A stretch of 64,000 bases of DNA from Pseudomonadota bacterium (lineage in GTDB: Bacteria > Pseudomonadota > Alphaproteobacteria > Rhizobiales > Xanthobacteraceae), in NCBI GenBank assembly GCA_023388935.1, contig JAEWFG010000370.1, positions 1 through 64,000 on the forward strand, in the 5' to 3' direction. The notes under the pieces were generated by a model. The model saw only the letters and a program-made list of their open reading frames with translations. It was not told the DNA's origin and ran no database searches. Positions 1 to 8,666 of the stretch are shown in pieces. The position numbers were made by a program, and so were the translations under genes. Numbering within the stretch: position 1 is the first letter of the stretch; each line of letters opens with the position of its first letter.

Positions 1-253
1 TCAGCTCGCTTGAGCGAGGTCACGACGAAGCGCGGATTGGCTTCGCCTTTTGTCCACTCCGCCTTGGCGACGACGCGGCGTCTTCGGCTCCAGGTGTCGA
101 GCGTGCTCCATTGGAAGTCCTTGAAGCGGCGCGCCGGGCGGCCGGTCTTCTCGGCGGCAGCTCGAGCCTGGCGAGTTCCTCTTCGATCATGGCGACCAGG
201 CGTGTGTTGCGGGCGAGCCCGAACAAATAGTCCACGCGGTTCTTGTTCGCACC
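1..253 (-). pseudogene. IS1380-family transposase remnant (C-terminal part)
   Basis: Minus-strand translation gives the end of an IS1380-type DDE transposase in two frames. The first piece (about 253-175) contains RVDYLFGLARNTRLV; the second (about 175-1) contains RPARRFKDFQWSTLDTWSRR and then EWTKGEANPRFVVTSL. The family normally reads through both pieces in one frame, so a frameshift lies near 175. Upstream sequence beyond 253 does not continue the family, so the 5' part is missing, and the window edge cuts the 3' end. Assignment rests on recognised family motifs; no terminal inverted repeats are visible. Confidence 0.75.
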
Positions 254-302
254 ACGTGAGCTGCATCCTCGTACACCTCTGTTCCGAAATTGAAACACCG
301 TG

Positions 303-365
303 AAGCAATCCAGAGTCTTTCCGCAGCGGCAGACTGGATTGCTTTGCTGCGCTCGCAATGATGCT
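303..365. repeat. palindromic intergenic repeat, Bradyrhizobium type
   Basis: A perfect 11-bp inverted repeat (AAGCAATCCAG at 303-313 and CTGGATTGCTT at 334-344) is followed by TGCTGCGCTCGCAATGATG. The layout matches a short repetitive intergenic element I recall as common in Bradyrhizobium and Rhodopseudomonas genomes. The inverted repeat is seen directly; family membership is from memory. No gene is supported between 366 and 591. Confidence 0.55.
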
Positions 366-591
366 GTGGAGGCAGTCGTGCTCTATCCCTGCGGCGTTAC
401 CGTCCGGCCGGGCCGGACATTGCGCCATTGGCGTAGCCGCCGGCTTCACAATCGGCAACGCCGCTTCACGATGGGGCGAGCAGATTGGGTGGTCCCGGCT
501 AAATAATCGGCGATCGTCCCGCGGGGCCCGATGGACTTGACCGGCGCAATCCGGTTGAATGAGGCCAGTCGAGGTTTTAGGCACGACAACG

Positions 592-853
592 ATGTCGAGA
601 CATGTGCCTGTGCTTCCGCTGGTCGCCTCGCCGGCGGCGGCGCAAGTCAAGTTGACGCCGAAAGCCACGGCTGGGCATCGCGATCCCTGCGTGCCGATCG
701 GGCGCACCGCCGACGGCAAGCTGGTCTACTCCATGAAGTGCGAGAACCTGCCGCCACCGCCACAGGCGGAACTGAAGAAAGCGACCCCGCCGGCCCTCGG
801 AGCCCGAGGCGCGACGGAGCGGCATTCTCGGCTGGTCCTACGACCGCAGGTGA
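592..853 (+). pseudogene. small secreted protein, frameshifted
   Basis: The frame from ATG 592 encodes a short hydrophobic leader ending in PAAAQ, then a hydrophilic segment with GRTADGKLVYSMKCENLPPP. After about residue 66 the frame becomes implausible, while the +1 frame from about 790 carries SEPEARRSGILGWSYDRR and stops at 851-853. Joining the two gives a roughly 86-residue exported protein with a proline-rich centre, like small hypothetical secreted proteins in Bradyrhizobium. A one-base indel near 785-800 explains the break. It may be a sequencing error or true decay. Function unknown. Confidence 0.5.
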
Positions 854-943
854 TCGGCTGCGCCACTTGCGCGAAGTCTGATGGAATGCTCTTTGCTTGG
901 AAGTTCCCCGTGAGGCTTATCGCCTCCGATCCAGAGAGATGAG

Positions 944-1357
944 ATGAGCAAACTCGTTGTCCGCGCCGGCGACTACACCTTCGATGCCCGCTTCGAGGAG
1001 CAACTGGCACCCAAGACCGTCGCTGCATTTCGCAAGGCGATGCCGTTCGAAAGCCACATCATCCATGTGCGCTGGAGCGGCGAAGGCGTCTGGATGCCGC
1101 TCGGCGACCTCGATTTCGGCGTCGGCTACGAGAACCACACCAGCTATCCCGCCCCCGGTCAGATTATCCTCTACCCAGGCGGCATCAGCGAGACCGAAAT
1201 TCTGCTCGCCTATGGCGGCGTGCACTTCGCGAGCAAGATGGGCCAGCTCGCCGGCAATCACTTCATCACGCTGACCTCGGGGCTGGAGAATCTCGCGCCC
1301 CTCGGCAAGAGCGTGTTATGGAAGGGCGCGCTGCCGATCCGCTTCGAGGAAGTCTGA
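944..1357 (+). CDS. DUF3830 family protein
   Basis: A 137-residue soluble protein matching the DUF3830 family (cyclophilin-like fold by family description). Supporting segments are the N-terminal APKTVAAFRKAMPFES and the central PLGDLDFGVGYENHTSYPAPGQ. No catalytic role is established. The stop codon directly abuts the GTG start of the allantoinase gene (TGAGTG), so the two are almost certainly co-transcribed and the protein likely serves ureide metabolism or uptake. A purine-rich stretch (gagagatgag) precedes the start. Confidence 0.75.
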   Translation: MSKLVVRAGDYTFDARFEEQLAPKTVAAFRKAMPFESHIIHVRWSGEGVWMPLGDLDFGVGYENHTSYPAPGQIILYPGGISETEILLAYGGVHFASKMGQLAGNHFITLTSGLENLAPLGKSVLWKGALPIRFEEV

Positions 1358-2293
1358 GTGACTGATACCCGCTACCCGCGCGATCTCCGGGGCTACGGCC
1401 GCAACCCGCCGCATCCGCAATGGCCTGGCAATGCGCGGATCGCGGTGCAGTTCGTCGTCAATTTCGAGGAGGGCGGCGAGAACAACATTTTGCATGGCGA
1501 CCGCGCCTCTGAGGCCTTTTTGTCCGACGTGCTGGGTGCGCAGCCCTGGCCGGGCAAGCGCCACGCCAATATCGAATCGATGTTCGAATATGGCTCGCGC
1601 GCCGGCTTCTGGCGGCTCTGGCGGATGTTCACCGCGCGCAACTGGCCGACGACCGTGTTCGGCGTCGCCACCGCGCTGAAGCGCAATCCGGAAATCGTCG
1701 CTGCCATGAAGGAGGCGGGCTGGGATATCGCGAGCCACAGCCTGAAATGGATCGAGCACCAGGACATGACCGAGGCGCAGGAGCGCGCCGAAATCGCCGA
1801 GTCGATCCGCGTCCACACCGAAGCGACCGGATCGCGGCCGCTCGGATGGTACACGGGGCGCTCTTCGATCAACACCAACCGTCTCCTGATGGAGGAGGGC
1901 GGCTTCCTCTATCTGTGCGACTCCTATGCCGACGATCTGCCCTATTGGGTCAAGGGCGTGGGCGGCAAGCAGCTCGTCATTCCCTATACGCTTGATGCCA
2001 ACGACATGCGCTTCATCAACCCACAAGGGTTTGCCGAGGGCGAGCAGTTCTTCACCTATCTGAAGGACGCATTCGACGTGCTTTGCGCCGAAGGCGAGAG
2101 CGCGCCGAAGATGATGTCGGTCGGCCTGCACTGCCGCCTCGCCGGTCGGCCCGGCCGAGCCGCCGGGTTGATCCGCTTCCTCGATTATATCGGCAAGCAC
2201 GATCGCGTCTGGGTGCCAACGCGGTTGCAGATCGCGCAGCATTGGCACGACAAGCACGCGCATCTTGCCGCCAACGCATTCGAGATCGGGTGA
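1358..2293 (+). CDS. puuE: allantoinase PuuE (polysaccharide-deacetylase fold)
   Basis: A 311-residue protein of the PuuE family, which hydrolyses allantoin to allantoate but is unrelated to the amidohydrolase-type allantoinase. The family features QFVVNFEEGGENN (about residues 31-43) and GWDIASHSLKWIEH (about 121-134) are present; His127 and His134 sit where the family has its active-site histidines. GTG start at 1358 immediately follows the DUF3830 stop. Downstream, the uraD-uraH fusion starts 8 nt after the stop, so all three genes form one operon for urate-to-allantoate conversion. Confidence 0.88.
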   Translation: MTDTRYPRDLRGYGRNPPHPQWPGNARIAVQFVVNFEEGGENNILHGDRASEAFLSDVLGAQPWPGKRHANIESMFEYGSRAGFWRLWRMFTARNWPTTVFGVATALKRNPEIVAAMKEAGWDIASHSLKWIEHQDMTEAQERAEIAESIRVHTEATGSRPLGWYTGRSSINTNRLLMEEGGFLYLCDSYADDLPYWVKGVGGKQLVIPYTLDANDMRFINPQGFAEGEQFFTYLKDAFDVLCAEGESAPKMMSVGLHCRLAGRPGRAAGLIRFLDYIGKHDRVWVPTRLQIAQHWHDKHAHLAANAFEIG

Positions 2294-2300
2294 GAGAGCG

Positions 2301-3188
2301 ATGTCGCAAATCTTACTCGCCGATCTCAATGCCGCCGATAGAGCCAGCTTCGTCGCAGTCCTCGCCAATGTCGTCGAATATTCCCCCTGGATCGCCGAGC
2401 AGCTTGCCGGGAAGCGACCGTTCGCCGGCATTAATCAGTTGCACGCGGCGCTAATGGCTGCGATCCAGACTGCCGAACCCGACGTGCAGCTGGCGCTGAT
2501 CCGGGCGCATCCCGGTCTCGCCAACAAGACCCAGCGCGCGGCGGGCCTCACCGCGGAATCGACCGACGAGCAGAACGGCGCCGGGCTCGATCGGCTTTCG
2601 GAGGCCGAATACGCGGCCTTCGAGCGCGTCAGCAACGCCTATCGCGACAAGTTTGGCTTCCCCTATGTCGTTTGCGTGCGCCGTCATACCAAGGATTCCA
2701 TCCTGCGCGACTTCGAGATGCGGTCGCGCAATATTGCGAAGACCGAGACGCGGCGCGCGATCGAGGAGATCGGCCGCATCTCGGCGCTGCGGCTCGATCA
2801 GCTCGTCGCCGCCGAGGACAAATTGAAAGTGCACGGCCGGCTCTCGACCCATGTGCTGGACAATCACGCCGGAAAGCCCGCGACCGGCATTGCGGTCGAG
2901 CTGCTCGAGCTCGCGAGCCTCGGCGAGAGCCGCGTGATCGCACGCGCCGTGACCAATGCGGATGGCCGCACCGACCAGCCCCTGATCGGCGGCCGCCCCC
3001 TGCCGATCGGTCGCTACGAGCTCAAATTCAGCGTCGGAAAATACTACGCCGAGCGCAGCGTGCCGATGTCCGACCCGCCATTCCTCGACGAGATTCCGCT
3101 GCGCTTTGCGATCAGCGAGCCGGAAAGCCACTACCACGTGCCGCTGCTCGTCACGCCCTGGAGCTATTCGACCTATCGCGGCAGCTAG
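2301..3188 (+). CDS. uraD-uraH: bifunctional OHCU decarboxylase / 5-hydroxyisourate hydrolase
   Basis: A 295-residue fusion. Residues about 1-170 are the UraD domain with catalytic-type His70 in LIRAHPGLANKT. Residues about 182-295 are the transthyretin-like UraH domain, with KVHGRLSTHVLD and the signature C-terminus HVPLLVTPWSYSTYRGS. Together they convert 5-hydroxyisourate to allantoin stereospecifically. ATG 2301 is chosen because GAGAGCG precedes it and homologous N-termini begin here. The last 4 nt overlap the convergent xanthine dehydrogenase gene. Urate oxidase itself is not in the window. Confidence 0.9.
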   Translation: MSQILLADLNAADRASFVAVLANVVEYSPWIAEQLAGKRPFAGINQLHAALMAAIQTAEPDVQLALIRAHPGLANKTQRAAGLTAESTDEQNGAGLDRLSEAEYAAFERVSNAYRDKFGFPYVVCVRRHTKDSILRDFEMRSRNIAKTETRRAIEEIGRISALRLDQLVAAEDKLKVHGRLSTHVLDNHAGKPATGIAVELLELASLGESRVIARAVTNADGRTDQPLIGGRPLPIGRYELKFSVGKYYAERSVPMSDPPFLDEIPLRFAISEPESHYHVPLLVTPWSYSTYRGS

Positions 3189-5911
3189 TCGCCGAACTTT
3201 TCACGCAACGCGGGAAACAGCCGGTCTGGCTTGAAGGGTGGCGCCGTGAAGCGGATGCCAGTGGCGTCCGCGATCGCGTTGCCGAGTGCGGCGGCGACCG
3301 GGTTGTACGGGCTCTCGCTCATCGACTTCGCACCCAGCGGCCCGATCGTATCAGAGGTTTCGGCGAAGAAGACTTCCGTGCGCGGAATATCGGCGAAGGA
3401 CGGCAGGTGGTAGTCGCGGAATTTCGGGTTGGTGACGCGGCCGTTCGCATCGATCACCATCTCCTCATAAAGCGCCGCCCCGAGCGCCTGCGCGACGCCG
3501 CCTTCGACCTGGCCGCGGCACTGCATGGGATTGGCGACAACACCTGCGTCCGCCGCCTGCACGCTCCTGAGAATTTTGAGCTCGCCGGTGCGCTTGTTCA
3601 CGGCGACGCGAAAACCCTGGACGTTGAAGCCGACCGAGCGCGGCGTGCCGCCGGAATTGCCGCCGGCCGCGAACGGTTGTCCGCGTTCGCGCGCGAGCGT
3701 CGCCAGTTCCACAAAGGACATGCGCCGCATGCCGCAGACGACGGCTTCGCTTTCGAGCATGCAGCTCGCGGCGTCGCATAGCGAGGCACCGGCAGCGACC
3801 GTCGTCAGCTCGATTGCAAGCTGCATGGCCGCCGCATGCGTCGCCTTGCCGGCTACGAAGGTGCCCGCGCTGCCATAGGCGCCAGTGTCGTGGCCACCAT
3901 GGGCAGTGTCGGACTGAAGCAGGCGGATCCTGTCGACGGTGGTCGCCAGCGTCGTCGCCGCGATCTGCCGGTGCACGGTGCTGGTGCCGTTGCCGAACTC
4001 GGCGGTGCCAACAGTGAGGTCGAAGCCGCCATCCTCGCGCAGCACGATCGTCGCGTCGGCAATGTGGCCGGCCGGCGGCGCCGTGTCGATCATGGTCAGC
4101 GCGACGCCATCACCGATCAGCCATTCCGGCGATAGGTTCGGCTGTGGGCCGTCAGCCCGCATCGCGCGCTCGACGAGGTCGAGGCACTGGTCGAGGCCGT
4201 AGGAGCCATAGAGCACGTCGTGAAATTCGGAGGGAGGCGGCGACAGCATGGGATCGCCGGGCTTGACGATGTTGCGCCGGCGGATGTCGTAGGGGCTGAT
4301 GCCGAGCTGCCTTGCCAGCTCGTCGATCGCGGCTTCAATCGCGATCTGTGTCTGGGGCAGGCCATAGCCGCGAAACGCGCCTGATGGCACCGTGTTGGTG
4401 TAGACGGCGAAGCCATCGACCTTCTTGTTCGGGCAATTGTAGACACTGATGGACTCGGATAACGCGTGAAACATCACCGGGCCGGCGTGATTGCCGTAAG
4501 CGCCCGTGTTGGAGAGCACGTCGAGCTGAAGCGCGGTGAGCTTGCCATCGGCATCCGCGCCGACCTTGATGTGGACGCGCATCGGGTGCCGCGTCGAGGT
4601 TGCGATGAACTGCTCTTCGCGGGTGAGTTCCAGCTTCACCGGTCGCCCGGTCCTCAGCGCGGCGAGGGCCAGTACGTCCTCGACGAACATCTCCTGCTTG
4701 CCGCCAAAGCCACCGCCAACTCGCTCGCAGAACACGCGGACCTTTTCCATGGGAAGCTCGAAGATGTCCGATAGTGCTCGCCGGGTCAGGAACGGGACCT
4801 GCGTCGAGGTGCGGACATTGAGCACGCCGGAATCATCGAGCCAGGCGAGGCCTCCATGGGTTTCCAGCGCCGCATGCTGCACACGGTGACTGTGGAAGGT
4901 GCCCTCGAAGGTCACGGCGGACGCGGCGAGCGCGGCCGCAACGTTGCCGAACTCGCCATGCGTCTCCGAAGCGAGGTTGCGCTGGGCGTCGGCGACGCGA
5001 TTTGCGATGGTGCGGTCGGGATGAATGATGGGCGCGCCCGGCGCCATCGCTTGCTCCGGATCGATCAGGGCGGGCAAAATCTCGTAACTAACCTTCAGCC
5101 GGCGGCACGCTTCCTCGGCGGCAGCTTCGCTTTCGGCGACGACGGCGGCGACCTTCTGTCCAATGAAGCGGACGACGTCGTCGAGGACGCGGGTGTCCTC
5201 GGGGTCCATCCACTCCTTCTCATGCCGCGCGGTCGAGATCAGCACCGATGGCGCATCCTCATGCGTCAGCACCGCATGCACGCCGGGGACGCGAAGAGCT
5301 TCCGACTTGTCGATCGCGATGATCTTCGCGTGGGCGTGAGGTGAACGCGCCAGCTTGATATGCAGCAGCCCGTCGATCTGCGTGTCAAAGGTATAGCGCG
5401 CCTTGCCGCGCACGATTTCGGGGCCCGCGGGGGCCGGCAGGCTGCGGCCAAATGCGGCGCCGGCCTCGACGCTCTCCTCGACATTGATCTTGCCGAGCAG
5501 CGCGTCCTCGATCGAACGGTAACCGGTGCAGCGACAGATGTTGCCCTTCAGCGCAGCGCCGAGATCGGTGCGCTGAGCCTGGTTCAGCGAGGCGCAAGTC
5601 AAGATCATGCCAGCGGTGCAGAAACCGCATTGAAAGCCCTGCGCGTCGAGGAAGGCTTGCTGCATCGGATGCGCGACGCTGTCTCCGCCAAGACCTTCGA
5701 TCGTGGTCACGGCACGGTCCTCGGCGCGGAACGCCGGGATCAGGCAGCTGTGCACGGGTTCACCGTCCAGCAGCACGGTGCAGGCGCCGCAATCGCCGGC
5801 ATCGCAGCCTTTCTTCACGCCGAAATGACCGAGTTCGCGGAGGAACGTGCGCAGGCACTGACCGGCGCGCGGCTCTTGCGAAAACGGCCTGCCATTGACC
5901 TCGAAGCTCAT
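3185..5911 (-). CDS. xanthine dehydrogenase, fused 2Fe-2S and molybdopterin subunits
   Basis: A 908-residue fusion. Residues 1-155 are the small iron-sulfur subunit: plant-type cluster cysteines C36, C41, C44, C56 and second-cluster cysteines C95, C98, C126, C128. From about residue 165 follows the molybdopterin-binding subunit with VGGGFGGKQE, AFRGYGLPQTQIAIEAA and a C-terminal GAKSMSESPYNP segment holding the probable catalytic Glu. The enzyme oxidises hypoxanthine/xanthine to urate. Its start overlaps the stop of the FAD subunit gene by 4 nt, so the pair is co-translated. In many bacteria these are two separate chains. Assignment to xanthine rests on the ureide neighbours; another N-heterocycle is possible. 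Confidence 0.85.
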   Translation of the reverse strand: MSFEVNGRPFSQEPRAGQCLRTFLRELGHFGVKKGCDAGDCGACTVLLDGEPVHSCLIPAFRAEDRAVTTIEGLGGDSVAHPMQQAFLDAQGFQCGFCTAGMILTCASLNQAQRTDLGAALKGNICRCTGYRSIEDALLGKINVEESVEAGAAFGRSLPAPAGPEIVRGKARYTFDTQIDGLLHIKLARSPHAHAKIIAIDKSEALRVPGVHAVLTHEDAPSVLISTARHEKEWMDPEDTRVLDDVVRFIGQKVAAVVAESEAAAEEACRRLKVSYEILPALIDPEQAMAPGAPIIHPDRTIANRVADAQRNLASETHGEFGNVAAALAASAVTFEGTFHSHRVQHAALETHGGLAWLDDSGVLNVRTSTQVPFLTRRALSDIFELPMEKVRVFCERVGGGFGGKQEMFVEDVLALAALRTGRPVKLELTREEQFIATSTRHPMRVHIKVGADADGKLTALQLDVLSNTGAYGNHAGPVMFHALSESISVYNCPNKKVDGFAVYTNTVPSGAFRGYGLPQTQIAIEAAIDELARQLGISPYDIRRRNIVKPGDPMLSPPPSEFHDVLYGSYGLDQCLDLVERAMRADGPQPNLSPEWLIGDGVALTMIDTAPPAGHIADATIVLREDGGFDLTVGTAEFGNGTSTVHRQIAATTLATTVDRIRLLQSDTAHGGHDTGAYGSAGTFVAGKATHAAAMQLAIELTTVAAGASLCDAASCMLESEAVVCGMRRMSFVELATLARERGQPFAAGGNSGGTPRSVGFNVQGFRVAVNKRTGELKILRSVQAADAGVVANPMQCRGQVEGGVAQALGAALYEEMVIDANGRVTNPKFRDYHLPSFADIPRTEVFFAETSDTIGPLGAKSMSESPYNPVAAALGNAIADATGIRFTAPPFKPDRLFPALREKFGD

Positions 5912-6735
5912 GACGGCATTGCACCCACGAGTTCGCCGCGGATCTCTTCGGCGAGCCGTAGCGTCATGTGCTTGCGCCAGAGCGGCTGGCCGTGGATGTC
6001 CGTGTGGTACAGATCATCCGTGATCTGCTGTGCGATCGCGTCGCGAAGCGCGCTCGCGACCGGCGGCTTGGGAAAGGATAGCTGGATCGGCCGCGCCGTC
6101 GATGCGGTTACCGTCAGCGTCAACGTGCCATCAGTATCCAGGCTGCCGATCAGAAGCGCCGCGGAGCGGCCGACCAGTGCCAGCGAGATCTGGCGAAAGG
6201 CCGTGCGGCGCTTAAGCGCGGTAAGCGGGATATCGATCTGCCGGAGCAGGTCTCCCGGCGTCAGGCGGTTGCGCTGGTTGCCGGTGACTAACTCGACGAC
6301 GGGCATCTTCTGTTCGCCGCCGCCGGCTTTCCAGATGGTGCAGACGCCATCGAGCGCGGAGGTGAGCGAGATCATCGGTCCCGCCGGCAGCGACATGCAG
6401 AGATTGCCGCCGACGGTCGCGGTCTTCCAGATCTTGAAGGAGGCGAGGAAGGCGCGGCAGCACTGGCCAATCAGCGGTGCTGCGAGCCAGTCGGGCGGGC
6501 AGACCAGCCCATCGAGCTGTGCGACGGTGCAGGTGGCGGCGATGGAGAGATGGCTGTCCGTGATCGTCAGCGCCGGCCACTTGAGATCGGTGAGATCGAT
6601 GAGGCGTGTGAGGTGGACCTGCGGCTCCGAGAACAGCCAAGTGCCGCCCGCGAGCCAAGCATCACCTGACGTCCAAACGGGCAGCTGCGCGCGCGTTTGC
6701 GGATGGGCGACTGCTGTGATGGTATTCAAATCCAT
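5908..6735 (-). CDS. xanthine dehydrogenase FAD-binding subunit
   Basis: A 275-residue protein of the FAD_binding_5/CO-dehydrogenase medium subunit family. The motif KTATVGGNLCMSLPAGPM contacts FAD in this family; a C-terminal CO_deh_flav_C region follows. The frame is open upstream, but ATG 6735 (MDLNTITAVAHP) is the natural start. It is the first gene of a two-gene minus-strand operon with the fused Fe-S/Mo subunit, overlapping it by 4 nt. It passes electrons from the Fe-S clusters to NAD+ through FAD. Confidence 0.85.
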   Translation of the reverse strand: MDLNTITAVAHPQTRAQLPVWTSGDAWLAGGTWLFSEPQVHLTRLIDLTDLKWPALTITDSHLSIAATCTVAQLDGLVCPPDWLAAPLIGQCCRAFLASFKIWKTATVGGNLCMSLPAGPMISLTSALDGVCTIWKAGGGEQKMPVVELVTGNQRNRLTPGDLLRQIDIPLTALKRRTAFRQISLALVGRSAALLIGSLDTDGTLTLTVTASTARPIQLSFPKPPVASALRDAIAQQITDDLYHTDIHGQPLWRKHMTLRLAEEIRGELVGAMPS

Positions 6736-6877
6736 GGCTACGCCAACGCTTCCGTCCCGTGAATCGCACGGGAGAGTCTTGCAAGACCGGAGCCAAGTCG
6801 CAACAACAAGTCGCAGCAGGAAAGCGTTCGGGCTGGCTGCTGGCCTGGCGTCAGCGGATGCGAGGAGACACAGGATC
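6736..6877. promoter_or_regulatory. divergent intergenic region, xdh / deaminase
   Basis: A 142-nt gap between the divergent xanthine dehydrogenase operon (minus) and the 8-oxoguanine deaminase-type gene (plus) must contain both promoters. No convincing -35/-10 pair or inverted repeat was picked out by eye. Confidence 0.4.
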
Positions 6878-8227
6878 ATGAGTGAGCCAGAGCCGATCTG
6901 GATCAGGGATCCCCTGGCCATTCTCGCCGACGGTGCGGAGCGCGGGATCGTGGTCAGGGAGGGCCGGATCGTCGAGCTCGTGCCGGCTGGTGGTACTCCT
7001 GCGACCGCGGATGCCGCGGTGTTCGATGCGGGCGATCACGTCGTGCTGCCGGGCTTGATCAACACTCACCACCATTTCTACCAGACCCTGACGCGGGCGC
7101 TGCCGGCGGCGATGGACCGTGATCTGTTTCCCTGGCTCCAAGCGCTCTATCCGGTATGGGCGAAGCTGACACCGGAATCGCTCGAGCTCGGCGTCACGGT
7201 AGCGATGTCCGAGCTCCTGCTCTCGGGCTGTACCACCACGACGGATCATCACTACGTGTTTCCGGCAGGACTCGAGGATGCCGTTGATATCGAGGTCGCA
7301 GTCGCAAAACGGCTCGGCGTACGCGTGCTGCTGACGCGCGGCTCGATGAACCTGTCGCAGCGCGACGGCGGCTTGCCGCCCGACACCGTCGTGCAGGACG
7401 AGGACACCATCCTCGCCGACAGCGCGCGTGTGGTCGCAAAGCATCATCAGCGCGGCATCGACGCGATGGTGCAAATCGCGTTGGCGCCATGCTCGCCCTT
7501 CTCGGTGACGACGTCTTTGATGCGTGCCACCGCCGATCTCGCCGACAAGATCGATGTGCGCCTGCACACCCATCTCGCCGAGACCGAGGACGAGAACAAA
7601 TTCTGCGAGCAGATGTACGGCTGCCGTCCGCTCGACTATCTTGAGCAATGCGGCTGGCTCAACTCGCGGACCTGGCTCGCCCACGGCATCTTCTTCAATG
7701 CGGACGAGATGAAGCGGCTCGGCAAGGCGAAGACGACCATCAGCCATTGCGCCTGCAGTAACCAGCTTCTGGCGTCGGGCTGCTGCCCGGTGTGCGAGAT
7801 GGAGGAGGCCGGCGTCGGAATAGGCATCGGCGTGGATGGCTCCGCGTCGAACGACGGATCGAACCTGATGCAGGAGGTGCGCGCTGCTTTCCTGCTGCAA
7901 CGCGCCCGCTATGGCGTGACGAAGGTCAGTTACAAGGACGCGCTGCGTTGGGCCACAAGGGGCTCGGCAGCGTGTGTCGGCCGGCCGGAGCTCGGCGAGA
8001 TCGCCGTCGGCAGGGCTGCCGATCTCGCGCTGTTCAGGCTCGATGAGCTTCGCTTCTCGGGCCATGGCGATCCGCTGGCTGCATTAGTGCTGTGCGGGGC
8101 ACATCGGGCCGATCGTGTCATGGTGGCGGGAAAATGGACCGTGGTCGACGGCGCGATCCCGGGACTGGATGTGGCCGACCTCATCTGCCGCCACAGTTCG
8201 GCGGCGCGGGCCATGCAGGTAGGATAA
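6878..8227 (+). CDS. 8-oxoguanine deaminase-type amidohydrolase (ATZ/TRZ family)
   Basis: A 449-residue amidohydrolase-superfamily enzyme. Metal-binding features: H64-x-H66 in INTHHHFYQT, HTHLAETEDE, ISHCACSNQLLASG and the DGSASNDGSN segment carrying the final catalytic Asp. The long spacing and the CACSNQ/GCCPVCEM cysteine-rich segment fit the 8-oxoguanine deaminase group better than guanine deaminase. It would feed deaminated purine (urate from 8-oxoguanine) into the pathway encoded around it. The start is ATG 6878; an open frame continues upstream but is only antisense to xdh. Divergent from the xanthine dehydrogenase operon. Confidence 0.82.
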   Translation: MSEPEPIWIRDPLAILADGAERGIVVREGRIVELVPAGGTPATADAAVFDAGDHVVLPGLINTHHHFYQTLTRALPAAMDRDLFPWLQALYPVWAKLTPESLELGVTVAMSELLLSGCTTTTDHHYVFPAGLEDAVDIEVAVAKRLGVRVLLTRGSMNLSQRDGGLPPDTVVQDEDTILADSARVVAKHHQRGIDAMVQIALAPCSPFSVTTSLMRATADLADKIDVRLHTHLAETEDENKFCEQMYGCRPLDYLEQCGWLNSRTWLAHGIFFNADEMKRLGKAKTTISHCACSNQLLASGCCPVCEMEEAGVGIGIGVDGSASNDGSNLMQEVRAAFLLQRARYGVTKVSYKDALRWATRGSAACVGRPELGEIAVGRAADLALFRLDELRFSGHGDPLAALVLCGAHRADRVMVAGKWTVVDGAIPGLDVADLICRHSSAARAMQVG

Positions 8228-8338
8228 TTCTCAGGCAGAATAGAAAGAGGGGGCAGCCACAAGTGCCGGGTGCTTCTGGCCACCCCCTCCGAACCTCCTC
8301 CGGGAGGAGCAGGTGGTCTAGGCGATGCAAGAAGCGTG

Positions 8339-8493
8339 CTACTTGCCCGGCAGCTTGTCGTCGATGCCTTTAACGTAGAAATTCATGCCCAGGATCCTGG
8401 CCGTCGTCGAGGTGATCGCCGCCTTTGCGCCGGCGGCGATCATCTTCACGAACTTCGGATAGAGCGCTTCCCGGTTCCATTCGCGTATGAGGC
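8339..8493 (-). pseudogene. C-terminal remnant, probably BMP/PnrA-type substrate-binding protein
   Basis: On the minus strand about 50 codons read without interruption to a TAG at 8341-8339, ending ILGMNFYVKGIDDKLPGK. Upstream of 8493 the sequence becomes AT-rich and non-coding, and no start codon is available. The ending resembles the C-terminus of BMP-family (PnrA-like) nucleoside/purine-binding lipoproteins, which often accompany purine catabolic genes; this link is from memory and is tentative. The remaining bases to 8666 hold no gene. Confidence 0.4.
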
Positions 8494-8666
8494 GAGCATT
8501 TCGAAATAGGATATTGAAAAATATAGACTATACGGATTGATCGAATCTTGATCAGAAAGATGTTTGATTAAGCTATAGGCCGCGTGATTTTCGCTGGCAC
8601 CGAACTTGTATCGATTGTCGCCAGGTTCGCTGCTGCCGCGGTTCAAAGAGATGGAAGCTCGCCGAG

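Noticed and set aside
5360..6877. Long open plus-strand frame preceding the deaminase gene
   Set aside because: It lies antisense to the well-supported xanthine dehydrogenase genes; only the part from 6878 matches a known family.
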